From Novosphingobium sp. B 225 (lineage in GTDB: Bacteria > Pseudomonadota > Alphaproteobacteria > Sphingomonadales > Sphingomonadaceae), in assembly GCF_002198665.1 (NCBI RefSeq), contig NZ_MWLM01000018.1:1-44379 (forward strand): a DNA stretch of 44,379 bases, given 5' to 3'. How positions within the stretch are numbered: position 1 is the stretch's first letter; each line of letters opens with the position of its first letter. The notes under the pieces are model-generated. The model worked only from the letters and a program-made list of their open reading frames with translations. It did no database searches and had not been told where the DNA came from. Below are positions 16,047 to 24,563 of this stretch, piece by piece. The position numbers were made by a program, and so were the translations under genes.

Positions 16047-17006
16047 ATGTCGGAAGAAGTGGTCGCGGAAGCGGAATTGCCGCTGGACAGTGCCGGAGAC
16101 AAGCTCGTGCGGGCCCGTGAGGCCGCGGGGCTGACCCGGAAACAGGTTGCGGCCCAGACCCGGATTCCCGAACGCCATCTCGCCGCGATCGAAAGCGGCG
16201 ACTATGGCTCGCTCCCCGCCCGGGCCTATGCGGTTGGCTTTTCGCGCACTTACGCCAAGGCGCTGGGCATGGACGAGGCTGAAATCGTCGCAGCAGTCCG
16301 CGCAGAGCTTGCTGTGGCCGAGCCTGAGCAGCAGCGCCGCCCGGCGCAGACCTTTGAACCCGGCGATCCGGCCCGTGTGCCCAGCGCGCGCTTTGCCTGG
16401 CTTGCCGCCCTGGTGGCCCTGATCATGGTGCTGGCCGGCTTCGCGCTGTGGCGCAGCTATTATGCGCCAGGCGGATCCCTGCCCTCGATCCTGCCTGAAG
16501 AAAGCCCGACCCCGGCAGCCGCAGCGCCGGCCATTGCCCCCGCCACCCCGCCAGCCAACGGCCCGGTGGTATTCACCGCGCAAAGCCAGGGGGTATGGGT
16601 CAAATTCTATGACGGCGCGGGCAACCAGTTGCTGCAAAAGGAACTGGCGCTGGGCGAAAGCTATGCTGTTCCCGCGAACCTGCCCGAGGTCAAACTGTGG
16701 ACCGCGCGGCCTGATCAGCTGGCGATCACCATCGGCGGTCAAGCCGTGCCCCGGCTGTCCGACGTCCAGCGCACGATGAAAGACGTGCCGGTTACGGCGG
16801 CGGCGCTGTTGGCGCGCGGCGCGGCTCCGCCCGCACCTCTTGCTACCGCACCGGCAGTGGCCCCTGCCGCCGAGCGCCAGCGCCCACGCGCCGCGCCGCG
16901 TCCCCGGCGTGAGGCAACGACCGAGGCCGCACCAGCCCCGCTGACCGCCCCGATCGAAGCCGTACCCGCTGCCCAGGTTCAGGCCCCGGCTCCCGCCGCA
17001 ACCTGA
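16047..17006 (+). CDS. RodZ-like HTH membrane protein (DUF4115)
   Basis: 319 residues. An N-terminal Xre/Cro-type helix-turn-helix (about 18-75: KLVRAREAAGLTRKQVAAQT then RIPERHLAAIESGDY), a linker, one membrane helix (about 115-134), and a periplasmic beta-domain of DUF4115 type (about 173-245, VVFTAQSQGVWVKFYDGAGNQLLQ) followed by an Ala/Pro-rich tail. This is the architecture of RodZ, the cytoskeletal protein that links MreB to the elongation machinery. Position between ptsP and cpoB is typical in this order as I recall. A start at ATG 16047 is used because the conserved region begins shortly after. Confidence 0.8.
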   Translation: MSEEVVAEAELPLDSAGDKLVRAREAAGLTRKQVAAQTRIPERHLAAIESGDYGSLPARAYAVGFSRTYAKALGMDEAEIVAAVRAELAVAEPEQQRRPAQTFEPGDPARVPSARFAWLAALVALIMVLAGFALWRSYYAPGGSLPSILPEESPTPAAAAPAIAPATPPANGPVVFTAQSQGVWVKFYDGAGNQLLQKELALGESYAVPANLPEVKLWTARPDQLAITIGGQAVPRLSDVQRTMKDVPVTAAALLARGAAPPAPLATAPAVAPAAERQRPRAAPRPRREATTEAAPAPLTAPIEAVPAAQVQAPAPAAT

Positions 17007-17141
17007 CGCAAAGCCTGCGGATAGCGGCTCTGCCCATCTCGACAGCACGGCCGGGCTGCGGCATGGCTGAATGCGGTGGTTAATCGCCGGTTCGGCCGCG
17101 CTGCGGCACGGCCCATGGCAGATCCAGCTAGACGGACAGAT

Positions 17142-18122
17142 ATGATGCACAAGCCCATCCTCCCCAAGCCCCTGTTAGCCCTGGTTCTGGCCCTGGCTGC
17201 GCCCGCCACCCCGGCCCTGGCCCAAAGCACGAGCGACAGCGCCGAAGTCCGCATCCGCAAGCTTGAGGCAGAGATCGCGGCATTGCAGCGGGCAGTGTTC
17301 CCTGGCGGGGACGGCAAATACTTTGCCCCGCTGGTCCAGTCCGGTGCCGCCGGCACGACCACCACCACGGGCACTCCGGCCTCTACCCCGATCACCGATC
17401 TGCTCGCGCGGATGGATGCGGTGGAAGCACAGCTGGCCCGGCTGACGGCGCAGCAGGAAGTCAGCGGCAACAAGATCGTCCAGCTTGAAGCCAGGGTGGC
17501 GGCGCTTTCCGCCAGCAATGCGGCGGCTGTGACAGACACACCCCCTGCGGCCAATCCCGCAGCCAGTCCTGCGGTCACGGTGCCCAAGCCCGTTGTTACG
17601 ACCCCGGCGATTACCCCCCCTGCGCTGGCCCCCAAACCGGCGGTAACCACACCCGCCGCGACGACGAAACCAGCAACCCCATCAGCGCAGCGGCTGGCAG
17701 CGGTAAAGGCGGTTGAAAAACCGGCCACGGCCGACGCGGGCGATGATGAATATTCCTATGGCTACCGGCTGTGGGAGAAAAAGTTCTATCCCGAGGCAGA
17801 GCAGCAGCTGAAGCTGTTCCTGCAGAAGTATCCCAAGCATACCCGCGTCAGCTATGCCCGCAACCTGCTGGGCCGCGCCTATCTGGACGAAGGCAACCCG
17901 CGTGAGGCGGCAAGCTGGTTCCTGCAGAACTATCAGGCCGGGAAAAAGGGTGACCGCGCACCGGACAGCTTGCTGTTCCTGGCCGAATCGATGCGCCAGC
18001 TCAAGGACAGCAACCGCGCCTGCGTCGCACTGTCGCAGTTCGCCGATGACTACCCGGCGGAAGCTGCCGGGCGGCTCAAAGCGCAGTACGATGCCACCCG
18101 CGCCGGAACCAAGTGCAATTGA
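17142..18122 (+). CDS. cpoB: Cell division coordinator CpoB (YbgF), periplasmic TPR protein
   Basis: 326 residues. Signal peptide (about 1-28, ending PALAQS), an N-terminal coiled-coil helix EVRIRKLEAEIAALQRAVFPGG that trimerises in the family, a long Ala/Thr/Pro linker (about 125-205), and C-terminal TPR repeats (DDEYSYGYRLWEKKFYPEAE onward, with NLLGRAYLDEGNPREAASWF) ending in Cys-Asn. CpoB works with Tol-Pal and PBP1B to couple outer-membrane constriction to septal peptidoglycan synthesis. Start ATG 17142 is chosen because it gives a clean signal peptide; ATG 17145 is equally possible. It overlaps tilS by 32 bp. The tol-pal genes are not in the window. Confidence 0.85.
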   Translation: MMHKPILPKPLLALVLALAAPATPALAQSTSDSAEVRIRKLEAEIAALQRAVFPGGDGKYFAPLVQSGAAGTTTTTGTPASTPITDLLARMDAVEAQLARLTAQQEVSGNKIVQLEARVAALSASNAAAVTDTPPAANPAASPAVTVPKPVVTTPAITPPALAPKPAVTTPAATTKPATPSAQRLAAVKAVEKPATADAGDDEYSYGYRLWEKKFYPEAEQQLKLFLQKYPKHTRVSYARNLLGRAYLDEGNPREAASWFLQNYQAGKKGDRAPDSLLFLAESMRQLKDSNRACVALSQFADDYPAEAAGRLKAQYDATRAGTKCN

Positions 18123-19077
18123 TAGTGCGGCCGATCCCGAACTGACCACGCGCTTTGCGGCAGACCTTGCCGCGTTGTGGGCGGGTGATGGCAGATTGGG
18201 CCTCGCCGTGTCAGGCGGGCCGGACAGTTTGGCGCTGCTGCTGCTGGCCCATGCCGCCTTGCCGGACCGGATCGAAGCCGCGACCGTAGATCATGGCCTG
18301 CGCGCCGAAGCGGCGGAGGAAGCCGCGATGGTGGCGGCGATCTGCACCAAGCTTGGTGTGCCGCACCGGGTGCTGCCAGTTCAGGTTGAGCCAGGAAATG
18401 TCCAGGCCGAAGCCCGCGCCGCACGCTATGCCGCCCTCGCGGGGTGGATGGATGAGCGCGGACTTGCAGCCCTCGCCACCGCACACCATGCCGACGATCA
18501 GGCCGAAACCCTCCTGGCCCGGCTCAACCGGGGCAGCGGCGTGGCCGGGCTGGCCGGAGTGCGCGCGCGCGGGCAAGTGCCAGGCACCGCACTGCCGCTG
18601 CTGCGCCCGCTACTCGGGTGGCGCCGCGGGGAGCTTGGCGCGGTGGTGGATGCGGCGGGGATCGCGACGGCGCGGGATCCCTCCAACCACGATGACCGGT
18701 TTGACCGGGTGCGGCTGCGCAAGGCATTGGCCGGGGCAGATTGGATCGACGTGCCAATGCTGGCTGCCAGCGCCGCGCATCTGGCCGACGCCGATCAGGC
18801 GCTGGACTGGGCCGCACAGCGCGAATGGAGCGAATGCGTCGAGCGCAGCGCGATGGGGCTGACCTATCGCCCAAAGGCGCCGCGCGCGGTGGCCATGCGG
18901 GTGCTGGCGCGAATCGTCACCGAACTCGACGGCGAGCCCCCGCGCGGCAGCGCCGTGGCCCGGCTGTTCGATACGCTGCTGGCGCGGCAACCCATGTCGA
19001 TCGGCGGTCTGGTGGCACGGGCCATGCCGGACGGCTGGCACTTTACCCGCGCGCCGCGGCGACGCCCGGGAGGTTAG
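18091..19077 (+). CDS. tilS: tRNA(Ile)-lysidine synthetase
   Basis: 328 residues. TilS adds lysine to C34 of the minor tRNA-Ile(CAU) so that it reads AUA. The N-type ATP pyrophosphatase P-loop SGGPDS is at 41-46, followed by VDHGLRAEAAEEA, the HHADDQAET motif and the LNRGSGVAGLAGV region, and the RDPSNHDDRFDRVRLRK segment that is diagnostic for the family. The C-terminal tRNA-binding lobe is short. The ATG at 18091 lies inside the end of cpoB; coupling is likely. In most relatives ftsH follows tilS, but here the next gene is on the other strand. Confidence 0.9.
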   Translation: MPPAPEPSAIDSAADPELTTRFAADLAALWAGDGRLGLAVSGGPDSLALLLLAHAALPDRIEAATVDHGLRAEAAEEAAMVAAICTKLGVPHRVLPVQVEPGNVQAEARAARYAALAGWMDERGLAALATAHHADDQAETLLARLNRGSGVAGLAGVRARGQVPGTALPLLRPLLGWRRGELGAVVDAAGIATARDPSNHDDRFDRVRLRKALAGADWIDVPMLAASAAHLADADQALDWAAQREWSECVERSAMGLTYRPKAPRAVAMRVLARIVTELDGEPPRGSAVARLFDTLLARQPMSIGGLVARAMPDGWHFTRAPRRRPGG

Positions 19078-19078
19078 T

Positions 19079-19438
19079 CTATCCCCTTGGAATCAGTTCG
19101 CCCTTCTTGACGCTGCGCTTGCAGATCCAGGCCAGCATCCCATTCTTGGTCGACCATTGCGTGTTTACCGTCTTGCTCTTCGCAACGACCGCACTGACCC
19201 AGATTTCTTCGCGCGGCACCCGGCCTTTGAATGTGCCGACCTTCCCGCAAGTATAATATCCAATCCCGCCGGGCAGAAGGCGATATGGCCAGACAAAGGT
19301 AACCTCCTTGGACGCGGGCATTTCGGTGATCAGCGCTGGTTCGACGATTGCGATAAATTCATCCATCGTCGGCTCGGGACCGATATCGACGGGTGCGGCC
19401 AGTGTGTTAGCGGCAAGTGCCAGCAAAGCACCGATCAT
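19079..19438 (-). CDS. Small secreted protein of unknown function
   Basis: 119 residues. Start ATG 19438 has a strong AGGAGG upstream. Residues 1-15 are hydrophobic (ALLALAANTLAAP), consistent with a short signal peptide. The mature part has two cysteines (YYTCGKV and WICKRS) and the segment PYRLLPGGIGYYTCGKVGTFKGRVPREEIWVSAVV, with no family I recognise. Base composition is visibly lower in GC than in the flanking genes, with codons such as AAA, ATT and TTC, which could mean recent acquisition. Its stop lies one base beyond the tilS stop. It may be co-transcribed with the isomerase gene 31 bp upstream. Confidence 0.55.
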   Translation of the reverse strand: MIGALLALAANTLAAPVDIGPEPTMDEFIAIVEPALITEMPASKEVTFVWPYRLLPGGIGYYTCGKVGTFKGRVPREEIWVSAVVAKSKTVNTQWSTKNGMLAWICKRSVKKGELIPRG

Positions 19439-19469
19439 TCAGCTTCCTCCTATTGTGACAAAGGATATT

Positions 19470-20120
19470 CTAACGTTCTGCCATCCCCTTTTGCCGCATC
19501 CGCCAGACCAGCTGGTCATAGCGGTCCTGCCCGAAGAACGGTTCGCCATCATGGACCATCAGCGGCACGCCGTAATGCCCGCCAAGCCGCTGGTCGGCCT
19601 CATTGGCCTTGATTGCGGCGTCGAGCCGGTCAGCCTCAGCCGCCAGCGCCGCGTCCATTTCGGCAAGGTCGCCCCCGGCCTCTGCCACGGCTTTGGCCAG
19701 GTGGTCGCCCTCGTGCCAGCCATCGACCTCGCCCGACCAGATCGTGTGGCTGACTGCGCGCAGCAGCCGCAGGCCAAACCCGCGTTCCGCCGCGAGCTGG
19801 CCGAGCCGGGTCAGACGGTGGATATAGGGCTGCTCCTTGGGATAGGTGCGGGTGGCAAAGTCCATCACCACCGGGTCGGGGCGCGGCCAGCGTAGCGGCA
19901 TTCCGGCAAATTCGGCTGAGCGCACGCAATCGCGCATCAGATAGGTGAACCACAAGGGATCGGAATTGGCGAAAAATTCCGGCTGGCGCACCGCGATCGG
20001 CAGCACCGGGCGGACATTGACTTTCGCGTCAAAGTCCCGCTCCAGCTCAAGCAGCTTGGGCACCACGATGTAAGAATAGGGCGAACGGAACGACCAGTAG
20101 AGGTCCACGGTGTGAGTCAT
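19470..20120 (-). CDS. 2-hydroxychromene-2-carboxylate isomerase-like (DsbA/GST-kappa fold)
   Basis: 216 residues. The N-terminal active-site segment YWSFRSPYSYI carries Ser13 in place of the CXXC of DsbA, which is the mark of HCCA isomerases and GST-kappa relatives. The helical insertion and the C-terminal GVPLMVHDGEPFFGQDRYDQLVWRM, with the cis-Pro loop GVP, complete the thioredoxin-like fold. The archetype isomerises a chromene intermediate of naphthalene degradation in a glutathione-dependent reaction, but most family members have unknown substrates. It lies 11 bp downstream of the zinc alcohol dehydrogenase, so the two probably form an operon. Confidence 0.75.
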   Translation of the reverse strand: MTHTVDLYWSFRSPYSYIVVPKLLELERDFDAKVNVRPVLPIAVRQPEFFANSDPLWFTYLMRDCVRSAEFAGMPLRWPRPDPVVMDFATRTYPKEQPYIHRLTRLGQLAAERGFGLRLLRAVSHTIWSGEVDGWHEGDHLAKAVAEAGGDLAEMDAALAAEADRLDAAIKANEADQRLGGHYGVPLMVHDGEPFFGQDRYDQLVWRMRQKGMAER

Positions 20121-20131
20121 GTCAGGGCCTT

Positions 20132-21175
20132 TCAGATCGTCGCCATGTCGATGACGAAGCGGTATTTGATATCAGCGCGTTCCATCCGTTCGAAGGCATG
20201 GTTGATCTGGCTGACCGGGATCAGTTCAATCTCGGCAGTTATGCCTTGCTCACCGCAGAGGTCGAGCATTTCCTGGGTCTGCGCGATCCCGCCCACGCCC
20301 GATCCGGCCACCGCTTTCTGCCCGCCAAGCAGCAGGCCCGAATGGAAGCTGGGCATCATTTCGATCATCCCGACGATGCAAAGCGTGCCCTGCTTGTCGA
20401 GCAGGAACAGGTAAGGCGTGACATCGTGCTGGACCGGCACGGTATCGAGCAGGAAATCAAAGCTGCGGGTCGCGGCCTTCATCGCCGCCTTGTCGGTCGA
20501 TACCAGCACGTGGTCCGCGCCGAGCTTTTTCGCATCGTCGCCCTTGGCCGGGCTGGTGGTGATCATGGTCACTTCCGCGCCGAGCGCCTTGGCAAATTTT
20601 ACCCCCATGTGGCCAAGGCCGCCAAGGCCGATCACCCCGACCCGCGTGCCGGGGCCGACGTTCCAGTTCTTCAAGGGGCTGTAGGTCGTGATCCCGGCGC
20701 AGAGCAGCGGCGCGGCGGCCGCCATGTCGAGACTGTCGGGCAGGCGCAGCACAAACGGTTCAGCCACCACTATGGCCGCACTATAGCCGCCATAGGTCGG
20801 GCTGCCATCGATCCGGTCCTTGCCGTTGTAGGTGCCGGTCGAGCCATTGCGGCAATAGTTCTCCTCGCCTTCCTCGCAGGCGTCGCAGTGGCGGCAGCTA
20901 TCGACCAGCGTGCCGACCGCGACTTTGTCTCCCGCCTTGAATTTGGTAACCCCGGCGCCGACCGCGCTGACCGTGCCGACAATCTCATGCCCTGGCACAA
21001 ACGGATAATTGGTCCGGCCCCAATCATTGCGCGCGGCATGAAGGTCTGAATGGCACACCCCGCAATAGGCGATCGCGATGGCTACGTCCTCGTCGCGCAG
21101 TGCGCGGCGGTCGATCTCGAACGGTTCGAGGATCGCGGTAGGGGCCGTGGCACCCCAGGCCTTGGTGGCGGACAT
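20132..21175 (-). CDS. Zinc-dependent alcohol dehydrogenase (cinnamyl-alcohol-type, NADP-linked)
   Basis: 347 residues. Medium-chain dehydrogenase of the CAD/YahK group. The catalytic zinc ligands are Cys41 (GVCHSD) and His63 with Glu64 (PGHE); the structural zinc is held by Cys94, 97, 100 and 108. The nucleotide site is GLGGLGHMGVKFAKALGAEVTMITTS, with Thr-Thr-Ser after the second strand suggesting NADPH preference. Such enzymes reduce aldehydes to alcohols with wide substrate range. ATG 21175 has GGGAGAG upstream and leaves out 19 residues of an upstream extension that does not look like protein of this family. First gene of a two- or three-gene unit. Confidence 0.9.
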   Translation of the reverse strand: MSATKAWGATAPTAILEPFEIDRRALRDEDVAIAIAYCGVCHSDLHAARNDWGRTNYPFVPGHEIVGTVSAVGAGVTKFKAGDKVAVGTLVDSCRHCDACEEGEENYCRNGSTGTYNGKDRIDGSPTYGGYSAAIVVAEPFVLRLPDSLDMAAAAPLLCAGITTYSPLKNWNVGPGTRVGVIGLGGLGHMGVKFAKALGAEVTMITTSPAKGDDAKKLGADHVLVSTDKAAMKAATRSFDFLLDTVPVQHDVTPYLFLLDKQGTLCIVGMIEMMPSFHSGLLLGGQKAVAGSGVGGIAQTQEMLDLCGEQGITAEIELIPVSQINHAFERMERADIKYRFVIDMATI

Positions 21176-21260
21176 GGTCTGACTCTCCCGATTTAACCGC
21201 ACCATTAACCGCGCGATCGGGGGGAGTGTCAAATCCTGCTTCGTGCAGCAGGCCGGCAGA

Positions 21261-21935
21261 TCAGATCAGCGAATCACCCTTGCCGACCATCTTGCCCTTG
21301 GTGATGTAAACCTTGGTCCCAACCTCGGCGATCTGGAACAGTTTCCTGGCAAAATCGTTCGGCACGCCAACACAGCCGTGGCTGGCATAGCCTTTTTCCA
21401 CTTTGGTCCCATGGATCGCCACGCCATCATCGGTCAGGTTCATGGTGAAGGGCATCGGGGCATTGTCATAAGTGCGCGAATGGTGGTCCCTGGCCTTCCA
21501 CTTGACCGGGAAGACTCCCAGCGGAGTCGGCTTTTCGGTGGTGCCGAGCAGCACGGCGGTCGCGCCGATTTCATAGCCGCCCTGGAACACCGAAAGGACG
21601 CGGGCATCGAGGTCCACCGTCACCACCAGCGGGCCTTGCGGCACCCCGGCAGCATCCCAGTGCCATTCGCCATATTTGATCGGCCCGGTGATCGGCAGGA
21701 CCCGCTTGATTACAAACCGTTCGTCAACCGGGGCCGCGGGAGCAGCAGGGGCGGGGGCCTGTGCCACCTGGGGCGCGGTGCCTTGCGGCTGGGCGAAATC
21801 CGCCGGCGCGCCCAGATCGGGCGGCAAAGTGCTCGCCTCGGGCTGGGTTGAATGGGCCAGCCATGCTCCGGCCGCGCCGACCAGCAGCACGAAACCGGCG
21901 ACAATCCCCGTTCCAGCGTTGAGTTTCAGGCCCAT
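21261..21935 (-). CDS. L,D-transpeptidase family protein (YkuD domain)
   Basis: 224 residues from ATG 21935; ATG 21938 is an equal alternative, and GAGGA sits 5 bases upstream of the first. One N-terminal membrane helix (about 8-27), a Pro/Ala-rich linker (about 32-72) and a YkuD domain carrying GTTEKPTPLGVFPVKWK and the catalytic motif IHGT...SHGCVGVPN, with the nucleophilic Cys in SHGC. These periplasmic enzymes make 3-3 peptidoglycan crosslinks or attach envelope proteins. The arginine usually following in SHGCIR is replaced by Gly, a known variation in some subgroups but worth noting. Stand-alone gene. Confidence 0.8.
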   Translation of the reverse strand: MGLKLNAGTGIVAGFVLLVGAAGAWLAHSTQPEASTLPPDLGAPADFAQPQGTAPQVAQAPAPAAPAAPVDERFVIKRVLPITGPIKYGEWHWDAAGVPQGPLVVTVDLDARVLSVFQGGYEIGATAVLLGTTEKPTPLGVFPVKWKARDHHSRTYDNAPMPFTMNLTDDGVAIHGTKVEKGYASHGCVGVPNDFARKLFQIAEVGTKVYITKGKMVGKGDSLI

Positions 21936-22042
21936 CATATTCCTCGCGACACCAATCCGGACGGACAACCTGCCATGCCTGCCGGGCAAATCCAGCGGCA
22001 ATCCGGCACCGTTCCGTGCCGGGACTAGCTAACGCGGAAAGG

Positions 22043-24457
22043 TTAACGCCCGGATGATCGGCGCGCGGCGCGCGGCGGCAGCGGGGCCGTGCGCCGGGCA
22101 CGCGGCAGACGTGCTGCCGGGGCCGCGGGCGGCAATGCGGCGCGCGGGTGATAATGCTCGCTCGGCTGGGCCTTGCCGAACAGCCAGCCCTGCACCATCC
22201 GGCAACCATCGCGGCGTAGCTGGGCAAGCTGTTCGGGCTGTTCCACCCCTTCGGCCAGCGTGCACATGCCCAGCTGGTTGGCCAGCGCGATCACCGCTGC
22301 CACGATCGCCCGCGATTCCTCGCGCGTTTCCAGTTCGTTGACGAAGCGGCGGTCGATCTTGATCTTGTCGAACGGAAAGGTCAGCAGATAGTTCAATGAG
22401 GCATAGCCGGTGCCGAAATCGTCCAGCGCGATCTTCACGCCCAGATCGTGCAGCTTGCCCAGCAGCGCGATATTGGCTTCCGAATTGTTGAGCAGCACGC
22501 CCTCGGTGATCTCGAATTCCACCCGGGCCGGGTCGATGCCGGTTTCAGCCAGTGCATGGACGATCAGCGGCATCAGGTTGGGACTGGACAGTTGGAGCGG
22601 CGAGAGGTTGATCGAGATCGTCTCGCCCCCCGGCCAGCGTGCAGCTTCTTCAAAGGCGGTGCGGATCACCCATTCGCCGACCGGCACGATCAGTCCGGTT
22701 TCCTCGGCAATCGGGATGAACTGGTCGGGCGGGACCAGGCCGCGTTCCGGATGCTGCCAGCGCAGCAGTGCTTCATAGCCGGTCTTGGCCTCGCTCGGCA
22801 CGTCAATCAACGGCTGCAGGAACAAGCGCAGCTCGCCCCGGCTAACCGCATGGCGCAAGTCGCGGGCCAAAGCGTGGCGTTCGTGCAATGCCTCGTCCAT
22901 GCCGGGTTCGAACATTTCCCAGGTGCCCCGGCCATCGCGTTTGGCGCGGGTCAGGGCCATGTCGGCGTAAGAGAACAGCTGTTGCTTGTCGTCCGCGTGG
23001 AGCGGTGCCAGCGCGAGGCCCGCACTGACTCCCCCGGCAATGTCCAGATCATCCAGCGCATAGGGCTGGGCCATGGTTTCGACCAGCACCCCGGCCAGCC
23101 GCGCGGCGTGATCGCAGGCATCGTTGCCGACCAGCGCGATAGCGAATTCATCGCCCCCAAGCCGCGCAACCATGCGCCGGGCCCCGCCCAGCCCGCTCGC
23201 TTCAAGTGCGGCGGTCAGGCGATTGGCGAACATCCTGAGATAGGCATCCCCGGCAGGGTGGCCGAATTCGTCGTTGACCGCCTTGAAATGATCGATGTCG
23301 AGATGGAGCAAGGCCACCGCCTCGTCCGGGCCGCGTTCTTCCACCAGTTCGCCCAGGGTACGGTCAAACAAGGTGCGGTTGGGCAAGCCGGTCAGGGCAT
23401 CGAAATGCGCCATTTGCTGGGCGCGGCGTTCGGCCATGCGATGATCGGTCACGTCCGAAATCAGCCCGCGCCAGGCAACCCGTCCGCCCCCGGCGGCCTG
23501 GCTGGGTCGGCCGCTGACCGACCACCAACGCTGGACCGTGCCGCCAGGGTTGGCCAGCGCCAGGATCGCGCCATGCAGCGGACGCCGGCTTGTCAGCGCG
23601 CCGGTCAGCGTGTCGCGGATCGCATCCGCGCCAAACAGTGCTGCAAAGGGCTGCCCTTCCAGCGCGTCGATCGCACGGCCCGCACGATCGGCAAACCGCG
23701 CGGTGACGTTGATCAGGCGCCCCTCGCGGTCAAGCTCATAGAGCCAGTCCGATCCGGTCTGTTCATATTCATTGAGCAGGACCTGGACGGTCCAGTTGCT
23801 CGTCGCCAGCTCCCGATCGGCCAGCAGGCGGGCAATAAACAGGTGGTGCGAAATAAATGCCATGCGGATCAGCATGCCCGCCGCAGCGATCAGAACGAGC
23901 ACCGCGATGGTGGTTGGCGCGCTGCCGATCCAGGCCAGGCCGACCGCCAGTCCCAGCGTCTGCAGCGCGATCCAGGCCGTGGCGGAAAGCGGGAGGGTGC
24001 GCATGGTATAGGCCGCCGAAGCAAGCTGCGCGATCCCGCAGACCGCCAGCAGCAATTGCGCGCCGGGCGGCACATGCGGCAGCCACAGCGCCAGCGGCAC
24101 ACCCAGGTTGAGCCCCATCCACCATGCGTTCCAGCGAAAATCCCGGCGTTGGCGGTGCACTCGATCCCGATGCGGGCCAGTGGGATCGGCGATCCACAAC
24201 CGGTGAAATCCCGCCAATGCAGTCGAAGCCGCGAACAAGGTGAGCTGCGCCGTGGCGACCTCGCCAAACAGGACCAGCAGCATGGCGCAGGCATTCAGCA
24301 AGGTCCCCAGCACCATCATCCGCACAATGCGGACATGCGTGTTGACGAGCCGCCGATCGACCCAGTCCTGCAAATGTGCCGGTACGGCGCCGCGCGGCGC
24401 CTGCTGGCTGATCATGGCCCTGATCTTCGATCCTGCCTGTTGCAACCCTGATCCCAT
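22043..24457 (-). CDS. Membrane-bound PAS-GGDEF-EAL cyclic-di-GMP enzyme
   Basis: 804 residues. About six membrane helices (45-190), a PAS-like domain (LLNEYEQTGSDWLYELDREGRLINVTARFADRAGRA onward), a GGDEF cyclase domain with RLGGDEF (motif at 434-438), and an EAL phosphodiesterase domain (EAL at 562-564). Both active sites look intact: LDIDHFKAVNDEFGH for the cyclase; EALLRW, INLSPLQL, EFEITEGV, DDFGTGYASLNYL, KIDRRFV and AEGVEQ for the phosphodiesterase. The inhibitory RxxD site ahead of GGDEF is absent. It can therefore make and degrade cyclic di-GMP, with the balance set by the membrane/PAS sensor. Start may instead be ATG 24415. Downstream of its C-terminus is a basic Arg/Pro tail. Confidence 0.9.
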   Translation of the reverse strand: MGSGLQQAGSKIRAMISQQAPRGAVPAHLQDWVDRRLVNTHVRIVRMMVLGTLLNACAMLLVLFGEVATAQLTLFAASTALAGFHRLWIADPTGPHRDRVHRQRRDFRWNAWWMGLNLGVPLALWLPHVPPGAQLLLAVCGIAQLASAAYTMRTLPLSATAWIALQTLGLAVGLAWIGSAPTTIAVLVLIAAAGMLIRMAFISHHLFIARLLADRELATSNWTVQVLLNEYEQTGSDWLYELDREGRLINVTARFADRAGRAIDALEGQPFAALFGADAIRDTLTGALTSRRPLHGAILALANPGGTVQRWWSVSGRPSQAAGGGRVAWRGLISDVTDHRMAERRAQQMAHFDALTGLPNRTLFDRTLGELVEERGPDEAVALLHLDIDHFKAVNDEFGHPAGDAYLRMFANRLTAALEASGLGGARRMVARLGGDEFAIALVGNDACDHAARLAGVLVETMAQPYALDDLDIAGGVSAGLALAPLHADDKQQLFSYADMALTRAKRDGRGTWEMFEPGMDEALHERHALARDLRHAVSRGELRLFLQPLIDVPSEAKTGYEALLRWQHPERGLVPPDQFIPIAEETGLIVPVGEWVIRTAFEEAARWPGGETISINLSPLQLSSPNLMPLIVHALAETGIDPARVEFEITEGVLLNNSEANIALLGKLHDLGVKIALDDFGTGYASLNYLLTFPFDKIKIDRRFVNELETREESRAIVAAVIALANQLGMCTLAEGVEQPEQLAQLRRDGCRMVQGWLFGKAQPSEHYHPRAALPPAAPAARLPRARRTAPLPPRAARRSSGR

Positions 24458-24563
24458 AGCCGCAACGGAGTTAACACGGTCCTAGTGCGGCGCAATTTTC
24501 ACCACTGCACCCTTCTCTTTGCTCCGGCGGCTCACTAAGCCGGTGCCCAAAGGAGATTCGTCG

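Noticed and set aside
13473..17150. A 1225-codon open frame antisense to ptsP and the RodZ-like gene
   Set aside because: Both + strand genes carry full catalytic or domain motifs, and long antisense frames are expected in high-GC DNA with G/C at third positions. The antisense product has no recognisable domain.
22448..24451. A 667-codon open frame antisense to the GGDEF-EAL gene
   Set aside because: The opposite strand has complete GGDEF and EAL motifs; this frame is rich in Gln, Arg and His without domains.
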